NCBI RefSeq assembly: GCF_901709675.1
Contig: NC_051105.1
Span: 10,340,604 to 10,404,603 of the forward strand
Reading direction: 5' to 3'
DNA from: Syngnathus acus
Lineage: Eukaryota > Chordata > Actinopteri > Syngnathiformes > Syngnathidae
Length of the DNA stretch: 64,000 nucleotides
This document shows positions 36,740 to 48,960 of this stretch, piece by piece (the first letter of the stretch is position 1; every line of letters begins with the position of its first letter). The notes under the pieces were generated by a model. The model was not told the DNA's origin. It was given only the letters and a program-made list of their open reading frames with translations, and ran no database searches. Made by a program: the position numbers and the translations under genes.

Positions 36740-36900
36740 TTTTAGTGTGCTGACATCTGCAGCAGCAACAGCAGCATCAACACAATAGACTGCAAGCCAA
36801 AAATGATCATAAATCATCTTTTAGCCATTTGCAGTGTTGTCATGCATGTGCACGATGCTTTGTGTCGACACCTATAAAACAGCGCAGCTCCACACACGGT
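36740..36900. promoter_or_regulatory. Candidate conserved element near dlx1a 3' side
   Basis: Contains ATGATCATAAATCATC, TTTGCAGTGTTGTCATGCATG and CACCTATAAAACAGC in an otherwise AT-rich spacer. It looks constrained but has no coding capacity; it could also be distal dlx1a 3' UTR. Confidence 0.4.
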
Positions 36901-37641
36901 TCTTCACATAAGTTAAATCATTTTACTGCTTTGTGAAAATGTGCACAGTATGTACATAAAGAGCCAATAAATTAAAGAGATCAATACAAAACTATTTTTT
37001 TTTCTGTGGACTAAAACACATGTGGACGAATTACAGCAAGCCTAAAAACCTTTCACAGCCAGTAGAGCACAAAACAATTTGGGTTTATCTATAAAACACA
37101 GTGAGAAATGAGCTGTTCGTCCTGTGGGTATTTCTTTTTCACCTCTTCACATAACTTGAAAAGCTTTTGCTCGCGTATAGTGCAGCATGAACAACAGGAT
37201 GTTGTTTTCTCAATTTAAACACATAAATAGAACACAAGACTGGCCTCAATTGAAGAAGTAAAAAAATCCCAATAATTTAACTTAAATAATAAACAAGTTC
37301 ATACAATATGCTCTGAATGATAACAGCTATATTTATCGATAGAATTTGGTTCAAGAAATACTCATGATTGGCCTTGTGATGAATGAAAAGTGATGTCATC
37401 ATAAATAAACAATGACATTTCTCTCAAATGTGATTTTAAAAAATAAAAAGCAGCCCCAAAAAAAGCGCTTGTGAAAGATTTCATACGTGGAGGTCATCTC
37501 TTTCAAGTTTCTTAGCGTCATCTTCATCTGGTTCCGGAATGAGGCGCCCACCACTCGTGAGGGGGGAGCAAACGCCCACGCTCCGAGCTCAAGCTTCCCG
37601 GGTCCCCGCGCCGTGGCGTGGCGTGCATGGCCGACGTGAGT

Positions 37642-38930
37642 TCACATGAGCTGGGAGGATTGTTGCATAGACTCCTGGTGTGTACCGGCGTACCACGACG
37701 TGTAGGCCGGGATATAGGACCCCGTGGTGGCGCCCACTGACGTCTTCCCACCGATCGGCGAGCTCCAGGCGGGCGCCAGCGTGGGAGACCCGCTAGAGAG
37801 TCCGCGGCCTGTGGCCAAGGCGTTAGTGTCAATAGTGCCACCGCCTTGCTTCATCAGTTTCTTGAACTTGGACCTTTTATTTTGGAACCAAATCTTCACC
37901 TGCGCGAGGGTTCCGAAAAGAGAGCAGCAGCGTGAGAAAATGGGCGTTGCTACTTAGACGCGCGGAGAACGTCACACACCCGCAAAAAATAAATAAACAA
38001 AGTGAGACGGGAAATTAAAATAACTGTCATCAGAAAACGGGAACTATACAAAGCTAAGTGAAAATAAAATAAAATAAAATAAAACAATAATGTCTGGAGA
38101 AAACGTGTCTGAATAGTGGAATAAAAAATATGCAATTAAACTTAATTGTGGTCATTAGAACAATAATAGTTTAATTGCATTGCGTAAATATTTGTAACAT
38201 GCATCGCAATTAAGAATCGGTCAAGAAATATGGGAGCAAAAGCACGCAAGGAGACTAAAATATGGTGAAAATAAAATGCGTAGAACAAATAAAAATAGAA
38301 TAGAATACTTGCCTGTGTCTGAGTGAGGCCCAGAGACGCGGCGAGCTCGGCTCTCTCCGGTAAGGCCAAATATTGCGTTTGCTGGAATCTCCTGTTGAGA
38401 GCTTGAAGTTGTAAACTGGAGTAGATGGTCCTTGGTTTGCGGATCTTTTTCCCTTTGCCGTTGAATCGGACCTCTCCTCCCTCCACCACAGCGTTCTTGG
38501 CACTTTCTGGTGCTGAAATGAAAAATTAATGAATGCACGTGGGTGGGAAACCGGACTATAATTAGCATCGCAATTGCAAACATCGGTTACGCAATAGGAT
38601 CCGTTTTTCGACGCGCTTACCTGGCTCTTCTAAGCGGGTCTGAGGCAGGGCCGAGCTGTTCTGGTACGTTTGAACCGAGCTGAGGTACGGGCTGTTGGAA
38701 TGGCTTCCCACAGAGTTGATATAAGGATAGGCTAAGGTTCGGGGGAAGTTCGGGGCCGGGCTGTAGCTGTCGTGCTGTCCGTGGCCTGCAGAATGTAAAC
38801 AGTGCACGGGGTAGTGTCCGTGGGACATGGAGGACGGAGACATTTGCTGACCGGCGGGCCCGAACTCCATGAAAACGCTTTTTCCTGAGACGGGACTGTT
38901 AAGACTTTCTGGGATCGCTGTCATTGTCAT
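37642..38930 (-). CDS. dlx1a: Distal-less homeobox 1, complete, three exons
   Basis: Homeodomain transcription factor partnered with dlx2a in forebrain interneuron and branchial-arch development. Exons 38621-38930, 38313-38512 and 37642-37899 give 255 residues, the same length as human DLX1. Opens [20 protein letters not shown]; homeodomain about 125-184 ([20 protein letters not shown] through [17 protein letters not shown]); ends [20 protein letters not shown] then a Ser-Ser-Gln-Leu-Met terminus. WFQNKR, rather than NRR, marks it as DLX1. An upstream in-frame ATG at 38996 is rejected because family members start at MTMT. The second intron starts CAG|GCAAGT, a GC rather than GT donor. Confidence 0.98.
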
Positions 38931-39260
38931 CTCTTCCGGCGGCTCTCGTCCTCCTCCTGCTTTTGTTGTTTGAGTCCAAACCGGGAGGGCTCCCAATTTA
39001 AGTCGAACCGCTTTTTTCTCCTTCCATTCATAAGAAAATGCAGTTTGTTCCCGTGAAAAGTCCCAGGTATGATGCTGCGGATCGAGATAAACTCCCCCAA
39101 AGGTTTGAATCTAGTACTCATGAATATTCATCCAAGGCGGCCGCTGATTGGTTCATTGGCTCCGAGAGGCGAGCCCATTGGCCCGGCTGCCTTCGAGCGA
39201 CCTGAGCGAGGAAGACGAGCACACAACCTCAGGGCTTCAAATCTCCGTCATCAGCAGCAC
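38931..39260 (-). promoter_or_regulatory. dlx1a promoter region
   Basis: On the gene strand there are three CCAAT boxes (ATTGG on +, at about 39147, 39155 and 39177). There is also an octamer-like ATGAATATTCAT palindrome at 39119-39130. The composition is more GC-rich than the flanks. Transcription start not visible. Confidence 0.5.
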
Positions 39261-40159
39261 AAATGACAATTATCACTTTCACATTAGAATTGGGATTAAT
39301 GATATTTGTATACAAATTGGATTAAGGTCAGACCAGCGGATGACGTAACGTTGTTATCGTAACCCGATTCATAACACGCACGTATTCTTATTGTGAGGAA
39401 AAATGTCAAACATAATTATTCTTAATTTTTCAAACGACTTCACAATATTAATAATAGCAATAACTGATGTGAGCTCGTAATATACAGAAAAAAATGTGCT
39501 ATACTACGAATTATAACAGTAAAGAGAAAAAAAATAACGTTCAAGCTTGTTAAAGCTGCTGACCGCTTTAATGAATGTCATTGTAATTAAAGCTCCCAAT
39601 GTGCCGTATTAGCATAACACAGAGTTCAATTTTCATAAGTAGGCCGGTAATTAGTCACTTGCAATGGCTCGGGGTCTGTTACACTCGCACAAGCATAAAG
39701 GTGAAACAGTATGAATTTAATGTATTAATGCGTTTCATTTATTATTATTTTTGTTATATTTTAACACAACATCCTGTCATGAATTCGCGTGTTAATCCTG
39801 CTTCATATTTAAACGCTTCTTTCATCTGTCGTTTTTTTTTTTTGCATGTGTGTGTGGGAGGAGTTGCGGCCAGCCTTCCACAACATGAGCAATTATCCCT
39901 GATAATCTGATTTAATTGAATTGACTATTGGCTAAAACACAAAATACAGGATTACACGTAAAAAAAACAACGCACACAGGTTATTAATATTCAGAATTTA
40001 CCGTGGAGCTCAGAAGAAGCTGCAGATGAAGCCACACGTGTAGTCTGCGTTTGCTTGCATGCGAAGGAGCAAATTGTATCCGCCAGGAGTTCGGTTCTTC
40101 ATTCCGGACTTGTCGTGCAGGCTGCACGGAGCTGATGCAGCGGCAGCCGACTGCTTCCA

Positions 40160-40580
40160 TCTCCACCTGAACAACTCATCAAAGCCAGTTAAATTCCCTC
40201 GCTGTCATTAGCAGCCCAATTACATAATTGCATTGAAATAAAGCAGCGGCAAATTGCAAATGCGAGTGGCGAGCCTGATGTGCACAGATGCCAGTGTGCT
40301 GCCTGAACTTGAAGATTCTCTCAAATATAACCAAAACTGGTCCCCTTGCTGCCCACCCCCTCTCCCTAAAATAGGCCAATTTGAAGTGATTTCTCTGGGA
40401 TTATTACTTTAGGGGGGGAAAATGCTTCAAGACTTGCTCTATCAACAATGATAATGACAGTACAGCCGATAATTATCATCTTCCAGAACAGAGGACAGAT
40501 TTTTATGGGCACTTGGTGGGTGCGACTGATAACTGTCATTATTTTTCCCACGATTACAGTATCCACGAACTGGAGCTGCT
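40160..40580. promoter_or_regulatory. Candidate conserved non-coding element upstream of dlx1a
   Basis: Packed homeobox and CAAT-type motifs: CATTAGCAGCCCAATTACATAATTGCA-like sequence near 40206, GATAATTATCATC at 40468-40480, GATAACTGTCATTATTTTTCCC near 40530. It is non-repetitive and non-coding, about 1.2-1.6 kb upstream of the dlx1a start. Confidence 0.5.
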
Positions 40581-41839
40581 CGCACAACAGAGTGCGAGCA
40601 AATGTGAAATAATCAAGTAGTGACACTAATGATAAGAAGGGTAATGAAGACTTTTTTTTCCCCACGAGAAGAGGTTTTTTTTTCACAAGAGAGGGCATTT
40701 AGTTGTCAGTGGACTTTCAATCCCTACAAACAACCCGTTTTATGAAAATATATATTTTTTGTTACATTTAAAGACTGAAAATCTTGCAATATCGTACGCC
40801 TGGCCAATAGTGGGCGATGTCACAGAAATGATCATTAGAAGCGCCTTTATACAGACTTTCGATTTCAGTTAGATTTGACCAATTAGCCTAAAAAAAATCA
40901 ATCAACAATATTATTAAAACCTCTGAAACATTTTTTTTTACCTCTTCAGAAATGTAAATGGTCAGATTTTACTACTGTGGAACCAATAAAGATAACATTA
41001 TCATATAAAGTGGCATTTTAATAAAAAAAAACATTATCGGGGTATTTTATGTACAACAGCAAATGTTTAAATTCTGGATCTCAAAAGTATATTTTAGCTT
41101 AAAAATATAGAATTTACAGATGATTTAGGCAAATGTATCCTAAACCTTAGTTCAAACGCTTTCTGTACTTTTATTTTAAAATATTTTAAGACATGAACTA
41201 ACTGACCACCAGTGTGATTAACAAAAAAAAAAAAGTCCTCTACACGTGGCTAGGGGCAGGATTCATTAGAAATGAAGTAGCTCGGTGGCTGAAGGGGCTT
41301 TAACACCTGCCGCTCTTCACCTGAGGAGAGAGAGGCATGAGAGGTGGAGGTGCTGGAAGGAGAGAGAGAGAGAGGAGAGGCCAAGATGTCACAGACTTCA
41401 TTTGAATGCAATGATGGTATAATTCAGCACAGACAAAAAGCTGAATGGATGTTTGTTAACCTGGAGTTTCTCACCTTAGTATTAAAATGCAACTAGATAT
41501 AAAATCCATATTCCATTTATTTTTGTCGTATTCCAAGCAACTGTATTCACAGGTCAGAGTGTGCAAAGGCCTTCAGCGAGCCGGGAGAAATGCCCCCCCT
41601 TCCCCCCCATTACAGCAGCAGCAGGGGTCAGGCCAGCATCCCAGCCGCTTGAAATGGGCTGCAAAATGACCAATTACCCCAGCCAAGTCCGGGCGAGGAA
41701 GGAATTTGAAAAATATAGCTTTTGACTTAATTCAACTTAACTGTAAAATGAAACAAGACATCGAGCCCACTTTGTCTTCAAGTTAACAGCTGGGGCATTT
41801 TTTTGGATGTTTTAGGTTAGGATACAAACAAGAAAAAAA

Positions 41840-42010
41840 AAAAAAAGCTCTTATTGAATTAGCTGCCCGCAAATGAACTGACATGCAAATTTGCCAATTA
41901 AGTCATTTGTCCGCGGAGGGCCGGCCTGCTTGACATTCAGCTGCGGCTGCAGCGCCTTTAGTCCCCAAGTCCCTCATTTTACTTTTTGTTCCGAGTTAAG
42001 TCTGCAACAA
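41840..42010. promoter_or_regulatory. Candidate conserved non-coding element
   Basis: Contains TTGAATTAGCTGC, TGCAAATTTGCCAATTAAGTC and CAGCTGCGGCTGCAGCGCC: an octamer-like TGCAAAT next to a TAATT core and E-box-like CAGCTG sites. Confidence 0.45.
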
Positions 42011-42079
42011 AGACAGGAAGGAGGTCAGCACTCAGCCAACACCTGAATGCGCCTCTCCTTTGGCTGCTCCCCTTGATCC

Positions 42080-42440
42080 CCACAGTCTGTGCCTGTCATT
42101 AGGCCTAATGACGGAAAATTGTCATGTTGATACAAGTCTTGCTCTCCCCCTCTCGTCTTTGTATAAGTAGAAGGTGGAAGCTCCATTTGAAACAAAGTTC
42201 TTTGTGACTAAAAGGCATGGATGTTGCATTTGTACTCAGGCGGGGCAGGGAGGGGAAGAGAAAAAGAGGCCGTCCATGCTCTTTCCATAGCCGGGTATAA
42301 TTATTCATACTGTGACCTTAATGATGCGCTCTGTTCATTCTGCATCTCATCCACGCGGCAGACCCTCAGCGGAGCCCTGTGTCAGGGAATATGAAAAACC
42401 CATATAATGAAACCATTTTGGCTGATGGAAAAAAAAAAGG
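42080..42440. promoter_or_regulatory. Candidate conserved non-coding element
   Basis: TGTCATTAGGCCTAATGAC (42096-42114) is a near-perfect inverted repeat carrying two ATTA cores. GTATAATTATTCATACTG and a CCATATAATG block follow. Non-coding. Confidence 0.5.
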
Positions 42441-43869
42441 GAGGTCTGCCGAAGCTGCACTTGCTACAAAGGCGGCTCAATTATATGAGTAATTGTGATA
42501 ATTTTCCCTCCATTCACTTCTTTATGTGCAAGGTAAAAAAAAAAACAGATGCTGAAAGGGAAATTACTCAGACAATGTATAATCGCTTGAAATGGTCACA
42601 ACAGAAAAGAAGAGGGGGTGGAAGATGACTGCAAGAAAGTAGGGCCTATAAATAGGGATGGGGGGCAGTTAAATGCACCCTCAGAAGCTCGCAGACACAA
42701 ACAAATAGCTCGTGTGAATGGATAAAAAAAATGGTTCAATGGGAGAAAAAAACAAATGGGGTAAGAGCAGAAACGTACATATGCAGCTGCCTGAAAATTA
42801 AATTCCTTTTGAAAAATTTCAGCCTCTGAAAATGCACCCCCCATCTTCATCCTTGGCTATCATTTGTTGTTCTCTGACAGGAAAAGGATAATTACCCTCT
42901 CTCCCTGGCAGGAGGACTGACATGTCCTTTCCACGCCCGGCAGACAGCTTGAAGAATCATTTGAAACCTTTTTTCTTTATGTCGAAACGTGTTTTTTCCT
43001 ATATCGCAGAGTGCATTAAAACGGTGAGAGTCGGTATACGTTTAAATGCGACATTTTTGCAACTATCAGCCTTCTCCGTCCTTAAAAAAAACTATGATAT
43101 GAATTAAAATTCCAATTTGGCTGAAAACAAAAATTTCCATCAGACATGACAAGGGCAGCTTGACAGACCAAAGTTATCTGCTTGAAATAATGAATTAGAA
43201 TAAGCAGGGAGGAGGGAAAATTAATCAGCGTTATTGCACAAACATTGGGCATAGAAAAAAATGATAAGAAAGAAACTAGAGCAATAGACAACAAAACGGT
43301 TGGGCTAAGAAAGAAATTGTAAATACCCAAAGATAAGTCAGTGACATCACTGCCACCTATTGACCATCTCTGCGGCGGCCATTCGGGAATCTTCCCCAAA
43401 TTCCCAATGGCCACCACACTCTTGTAAGACTTGCTTTCATGACAAACACGAAGATTCCCCAAAATCTGACCAATTGGTATGGTATAAACCAGTCAAACCA
43501 GCAAGACTTAGCTGATATTACCAGCCAGGGACACTGGTGGACGCCACTTTCAATTACATAGCAGCAGTAGCGGCGCTATAGAGAAAGCTAAACCCAGGCT
43601 GTCAGAGATTTTAATAAAAGTAGAGAACACTGCCCGGGAAAAGTGTGGCTGTCTCAATAGAGTGATACAGACAGAGCAGGGCTGTCAATGGAGCCCCTAA
43701 TGACAGAGTACGATAATGACAGGCCCCGGCTAAAATCAGCAGGAAGAGGAAGATCAATCTGCTGCCAGAGAGGGAGGGATGCAAGGAGGGGAACAAAAAC
43801 GGCGAGCTCTTTCTTTTCTATTTTCTCCGTTTTATCTCATCTGATGCATACGTCTTCCTCTGCAGCTGC

Positions 43870-44200
43870 CTCGCATCGTGGCGGGGCCAGCCCTGCGTTA
43901 AGCACACGGGCGGATCAATAGCAATTACAAGTCCCTCACAGCCTGACGCATCACAGCGGCACAGTTGACATTTCACTCAGGACGCATTGATCCCCACCAC
44001 GCACAATATTCCAGCCTCCCAGTCAGGAGTCGGGCCCGAGGTCCGGCTGGAATTGAAAAGCGACCGAGGGGCGGTTAAGCGGCGGCTAACCAGCTGCCGG
44101 GGTAAACAGCCCGTCATGCGTCCCTCCTTTTCAATCTTCTGCCTTTGCTGACACGGCTGGCGGTCTGAGAGGCAGAATAAGAGGATGAAAGTCTGACCTG
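43870..44200. promoter_or_regulatory. Candidate conserved non-coding element
   Basis: GC-richer, non-repetitive block with GATCAATAGCAATTACAAG, TGACGCATCACAGCGGCAC and ACATTTCACTCAGG. It looks constrained, but the function is unknown. Confidence 0.4.
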
Positions 44201-47200
44201 GGTGAATTATTCATGTGTGCACTTGAACTGTCTCCCTTGTGTACGCACTTGTCCAATGGTCATGTTGGGGATGTCGTAGAATCCATTTATTGGATGGACT
44301 GCTATATTTTGTGTGGGGCCTAACTGCAAAACACTGTCCTAGAAATAATGCTCCATGTGTTTTAAGTAGCAGTTGTTTTAAGGTTTATAAAGATCGCAAC
44401 ATTCCCATGATACCGTATGTTAGCATTTAGCTAGCTGATTTTTCTTCGATGAACTGATGTGGTTTACTTTTGCTGTTTAAATTTGCGATTGGCTTTTGTT
44501 TTAAGCCAAATTGACAGTTAGCTTCAACTGGGAGCAACAAATAAATGATTTAAGTAAGGCCGCTTTAGTGAGTGTCTTCTTTTTTGTTTCCTCAGAGTGA
44601 TGTTATACGCCATTTCTCAGTGACGCCATTTCTACTGGTGCTGGAACACAATCAAAGATACTTTTCTGCATCTTCAAAATAACATCTTCAATAGCATTTA
44701 GCTGCTATACCAGATCAAAAAACTCAGATTCTTTAAGTTGTGTTCACACTAACATCAACAAACAAGCAATTATTCCTGACTGTGACATCAAGACACAGCT
44801 ACACAAGTAGCCATGTTTAAATCTCTGCTGATAGCATCTGAGCAACAGGAAGCCTGAGTCAAAAATAAACACGTGGCCTGATTGGGAATTTCAAACAAAC
44901 CCTGCCTGAATAAAATCACATTTAAATTCAAATGCAAAACTCAAGAACTTGGGCCAAGAGAGAATTTAGAAGCTTGTCCAGGATCTGGAATACTTCAGTA
45001 CTTGCATTGTTTGAGACACGCTGGCATCAATGCCACTTTCTGTCTCAATAAATCAACAACCGGTTGACTAACATACTAATATGGTGCGTTATAATTGCTT
45101 GTTGCGATTTTGTTAATTGGCCTAGGCAGAGGTCAGTGCTCTACTGAGTGACGATTGATTTACACATTGCTAAAAAAACACACATTTGCACAGTAGTACT
45201 GTAATTTCGTTATAATAAACACTCCAAAAACAAAGAATGATTTTTCTCAAGACCTTCAGAAAATAGACGGCTAGAAATGTATCATTTTTCAAAGATAAAT
45301 ACTAATCCCGTGAAATAAAGCCTATCTCGGCTAATCTCCAATAACAAAAGAATGAGTTTAACTCCGCTGGATTTAGGTCACAGGTATTCATAATAGCAAT
45401 ACACAACACCTGGCGTGACGGAAGCTTCACATTCCACGACTGCTCCTAACGCCATAATTGAATTCTCTGCAAGAGGCCGAAATGTGATCAAATCAATTGT
45501 TACCATCTGACTCCGTGTGTGCCACCGGTAGAGATTAAAAATTGTTAACGGATGAACCCACACATGCATAACAGACACAATGCAAGTTTGTGCTCAATTT
45601 GAAACTTTAAACTCCACGGACACGGCCGCTGTCATCACAGTGTGAACTCAGCAAGACTGCAGGGGGGAAAAAAAGTCTACATGAAGATGTGCTCAACAAT
45701 ACGGCCTTTTAACACAGATGGGGGTGGTGGGCGCACTTCTTGTCTCACTTGTGTGACAGAGAGACACTAGACCCCCCCCCCCCCCCCTCGCCTACCCCCT
45801 TCCCCGGGCTGACACAGAATTCCTGCCCATCAACACTCACCTCGCACACCGACTGAGAAAACGTTCCACTCCAGAGCTTGCCAAGCAGCATGTTTGATAT
45901 CTGCAGCGAGACAAAAATGAGTCGGACAAAGTTTGACCGAATCGGAGAATCGTGTGATTAAAAGCAACTCACCAAGTGCAATGTCTCGGGACGCCCGTCA
46001 ACCTCCAAATGGAAATTAGAATCAAGTTTTGTGGGAGTATCGCCACAAAACAATTAAGATGCCCCATAAACAATTTTCTGAATTTGACCCAATTTTTTTT
46101 TCTGTTATGTCATATAACTTTGAGTATGATTCACTAAAAACTCGAGTGCATGCGACACTTCTGACTCCATGTGCTCCATATCTCCAACGACAATCAATTA
46201 TTTTTCTCTTCCAGCTTCACAAGGACAAATGAAGGCTTCTGTAGCAACGGCGCGAATCATCCCTTCTTGCTTTTATCAGATAAAGACTTAAATTATACCC
46301 AAAGCAATTTAATAGAAAATTATGCCCCAAGTTCAATCTTGAAGCTGAGACTGAAAGAACATCACGTATGCCAGCATCCCGATGAAACTTTGATAAGGGT
46401 ACGCTCGGGCTAGAATATCTTAATAATTATTATAATTTAAGATATTTTAAATACATTTGGGCCAGTGAAAGCTGCACCCCCGTCCTGTTCTTGCTCAGAG
46501 GAAACACCTGCGGAGAGCAACACATGTTGGTCCGCCCCACCTTCTTTGCAAGACTGCGACCTTGTTCTCGGTTTTTAACACTTGTAGCTCTGGTTATTGT
46601 TTACATGTGACACTAGGGAGAGTCTGACTTAAAGGCATGCGGTGAGTGTTGCTGGTGGGCAGATAAAAAAAAAAAAAAAAAAAGAAGAAACACCATGGTA
46701 TTAGCACTGAATGTTCGTACAAATGGCCCCCTCTGAAAAACTTTGCTCCCACCATGCAAGCATCGTCGAATTAGCCCCAGAGCCAAAGTGTGGACAGCAG
46801 CTGGAGTGCAAGAGTCAGCTCTGGTAGTGGTGATAATCAGCAGGGAGGATGTGGCGAAAGAAACCCTCGGGGAGGAGGGTTGGCAGAGAAAGAGAACGGA
46901 TGAAGGGGGGGGGGGGTGGCTGTGATCTTACAGGCCCAATCAAGTGGAGACGAGGCCTCATGCAGTGTAACAACACACCAACGTGCCACGGCACTCAACA
47001 TCTTGGACACAGAGCAGGTCTCTCCCTAACCAACTGCTTAACCCCTTCAGTGTGTGTGTGTGTGTGTGTGTTGGGGGCTCCCCTGCCATCATGCTCTCAT
47101 CACCACGCACTAATCAGCCTCGCAGACAGCAGCTGCAGGGAGCCTCGCCACCGACCCGAGCTGGAGAGGCCGTTATCCACGTCGACAACAGTAGAGCGCC

Positions 47201-47259
47201 GCAGAGCGTCTGGACCTAAGCGACTTCCTCCCTTAAGTCCACTTATGGAAAGTACTGCA

Positions 47260-47480
47260 ATGACTACTTGTTAAATTAAGTCAGCTAATGAGATTCTGCA
47301 GGTGTACCTGTTCCTAATTTTTAGATGGGATTACAATATGGGCGAAACTTTCCGGCAGAGGTGACAAAAAAAAGCGGTAGGTGCCTGGGCTCTCTCGTTG
47401 TCATCCACAAGATAATCAGTGAAGGCTTCGCCTTGCCCAGGCTGGGAGGTGAACAAGCGAGTCTTTGAGAAGCCCCTCTG
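47260..47480. promoter_or_regulatory. Candidate conserved non-coding element
   Basis: TAAATTAAGTCAGCTAATGAG, CAGGTGTACCTG (E-box-containing palindrome at about 47299-47310) and CAAGATAATCAGTG in a short non-repetitive block. Confidence 0.4.
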
Positions 47481-48699
47481 CCAGTTAGACGGAGAGCTCC
47501 AGGCCTCTAACCCTCAGGGGTTAACCTCTCAAGCTGCCAAGCAAAATACTGCAAGAGACTCGCAATTATAGAGACAGTCAAAGGCCACATGCAATTTTCA
47601 GCGCTATTTACACAGTTAGAAGCCACCCACTAACCCCTCCCCCACCCTCGCAGAAATGCCAAGGATAGGTAGACAAGATGGTAGAGACAGATGAAGATTT
47701 TTAACCTCCTAAAATACAATCATATCTGCAGAAAATGTAAGAAGTAGCCTTTTTTTTTTTTTTTAAATGACCCATGCCCCGGTCCAGGTGAGTGCGGTTT
47801 GTATGTAAAATCAAACAGAGGCACCTCCTGGCTGGCCAGTACAGAGGGGTTCTCGGGGGATCACTGAAAAGGGGGGTGGGGGGGCACAGGGTGCAAAGGG
47901 GCCCCCGCAGCCTCTAACCCACACAGCTGTTTTCCAGGTCCAGAGCCTCTCCAGAGTCTTCCCTGTTTAGGGGACCGGCTGCCCGGGGGCCAATGTGCTC
48001 TAATAATAACAACATCAAGCATGAAGGCCTCGGGGTCAGACACAAGCGTGACCCTCCCCATCACAGTACCAGACTCTGGACAGGAGCCAGGACTCCAAGA
48101 CCTGCTGCAGCCTGGGAGAGCTGCAATTTCCTATTAAATCCTCAAGACCAATTTCTATCCCCAAAAAAAAAAACCTGACTTGATTCACCCACCAAGTCGC
48201 ACATTTTAACTTTTTATTGTCTTGGGAAGTTCTGCTGCTCTAATTAAAAATATTATTGCTGCATAATAATGTATATTATGTTATGACTCCGCCCTAATCA
48301 GCCTCCGTAGCTTTGCCAGCAGTGCACTTAAGGTTTCTCAACGACCTGGACAACGGGGAATACTTGGCCTTAATTAGCAAAGAGCATCTGGCCAACGTCA
48401 TGGCGTGTCTGTGTGCGTATTTATTTAGTAAACTGGAGCGTAGTAACTGCGGGAGAGCTTCACACACGTGTTGCTGTCGGATTGTGAGTGACACGTATTG
48501 TAACAGTGCGTACGTGTTTCCAATCTAGATTTTGGTGTGTGCTTAATGTTTACTGAGCAGTTCTTCTCTTCCAGCAAATGGGACATACAAACACACTAAG
48601 CACTTCTTGTAATTCAGGAGAAACTAAGATTATTACACAAGAGCGACAAGTCCTCAGTTAAAGGAGAAACCTGTCATCACAAGTTCCCATTTCTGCTGT

Positions 48700-48960
48700 A
48701 GGCCACCCCTCCCTCTCCCCGGGGTCTTGAGAGAAAGCCCAGAGTCGCTTTCGGATCAAAAGCACGGTGCCGAAAACGTCAGCAAGCCGATTCGCGTCGC
48801 GCGCGATCGCAGTCGCCATCTCCAACCTGACGAGATTACACAGTGGTTTCCTGTCTCCTCCGAGCTGATAGCATCGGACTGGCTTCTCGCTCCGCTCCAA
48901 TTCGGCTCGCTCGCAGCCTCAGATAGCACCAATTACATCCTAATGGGGCGGGTTTAATTG
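48700..48960. promoter_or_regulatory. Candidate conserved non-coding element
   Basis: Non-repetitive block with GACGAGATTACAC, GATAGCACCAATTACATCCT and GGGTTTAATTGG. TAATT-type cores again cluster in the dlx1a upstream domain. Open frames through it do not resemble protein. Confidence 0.4.

Noticed and set aside
38931-38996. Extended dlx1a N-terminus (MGALPVW start)
   Set aside because: DLX1 proteins start MTMT, present at 38930; the upstream part has no family match and is probably 5' UTR.
46743-47274. Overlapping frames of 60-141 codons upstream of dlx1a
   Set aside because: Composition follows G and TG runs; no domain, no splice structure, and they overlap in several frames.
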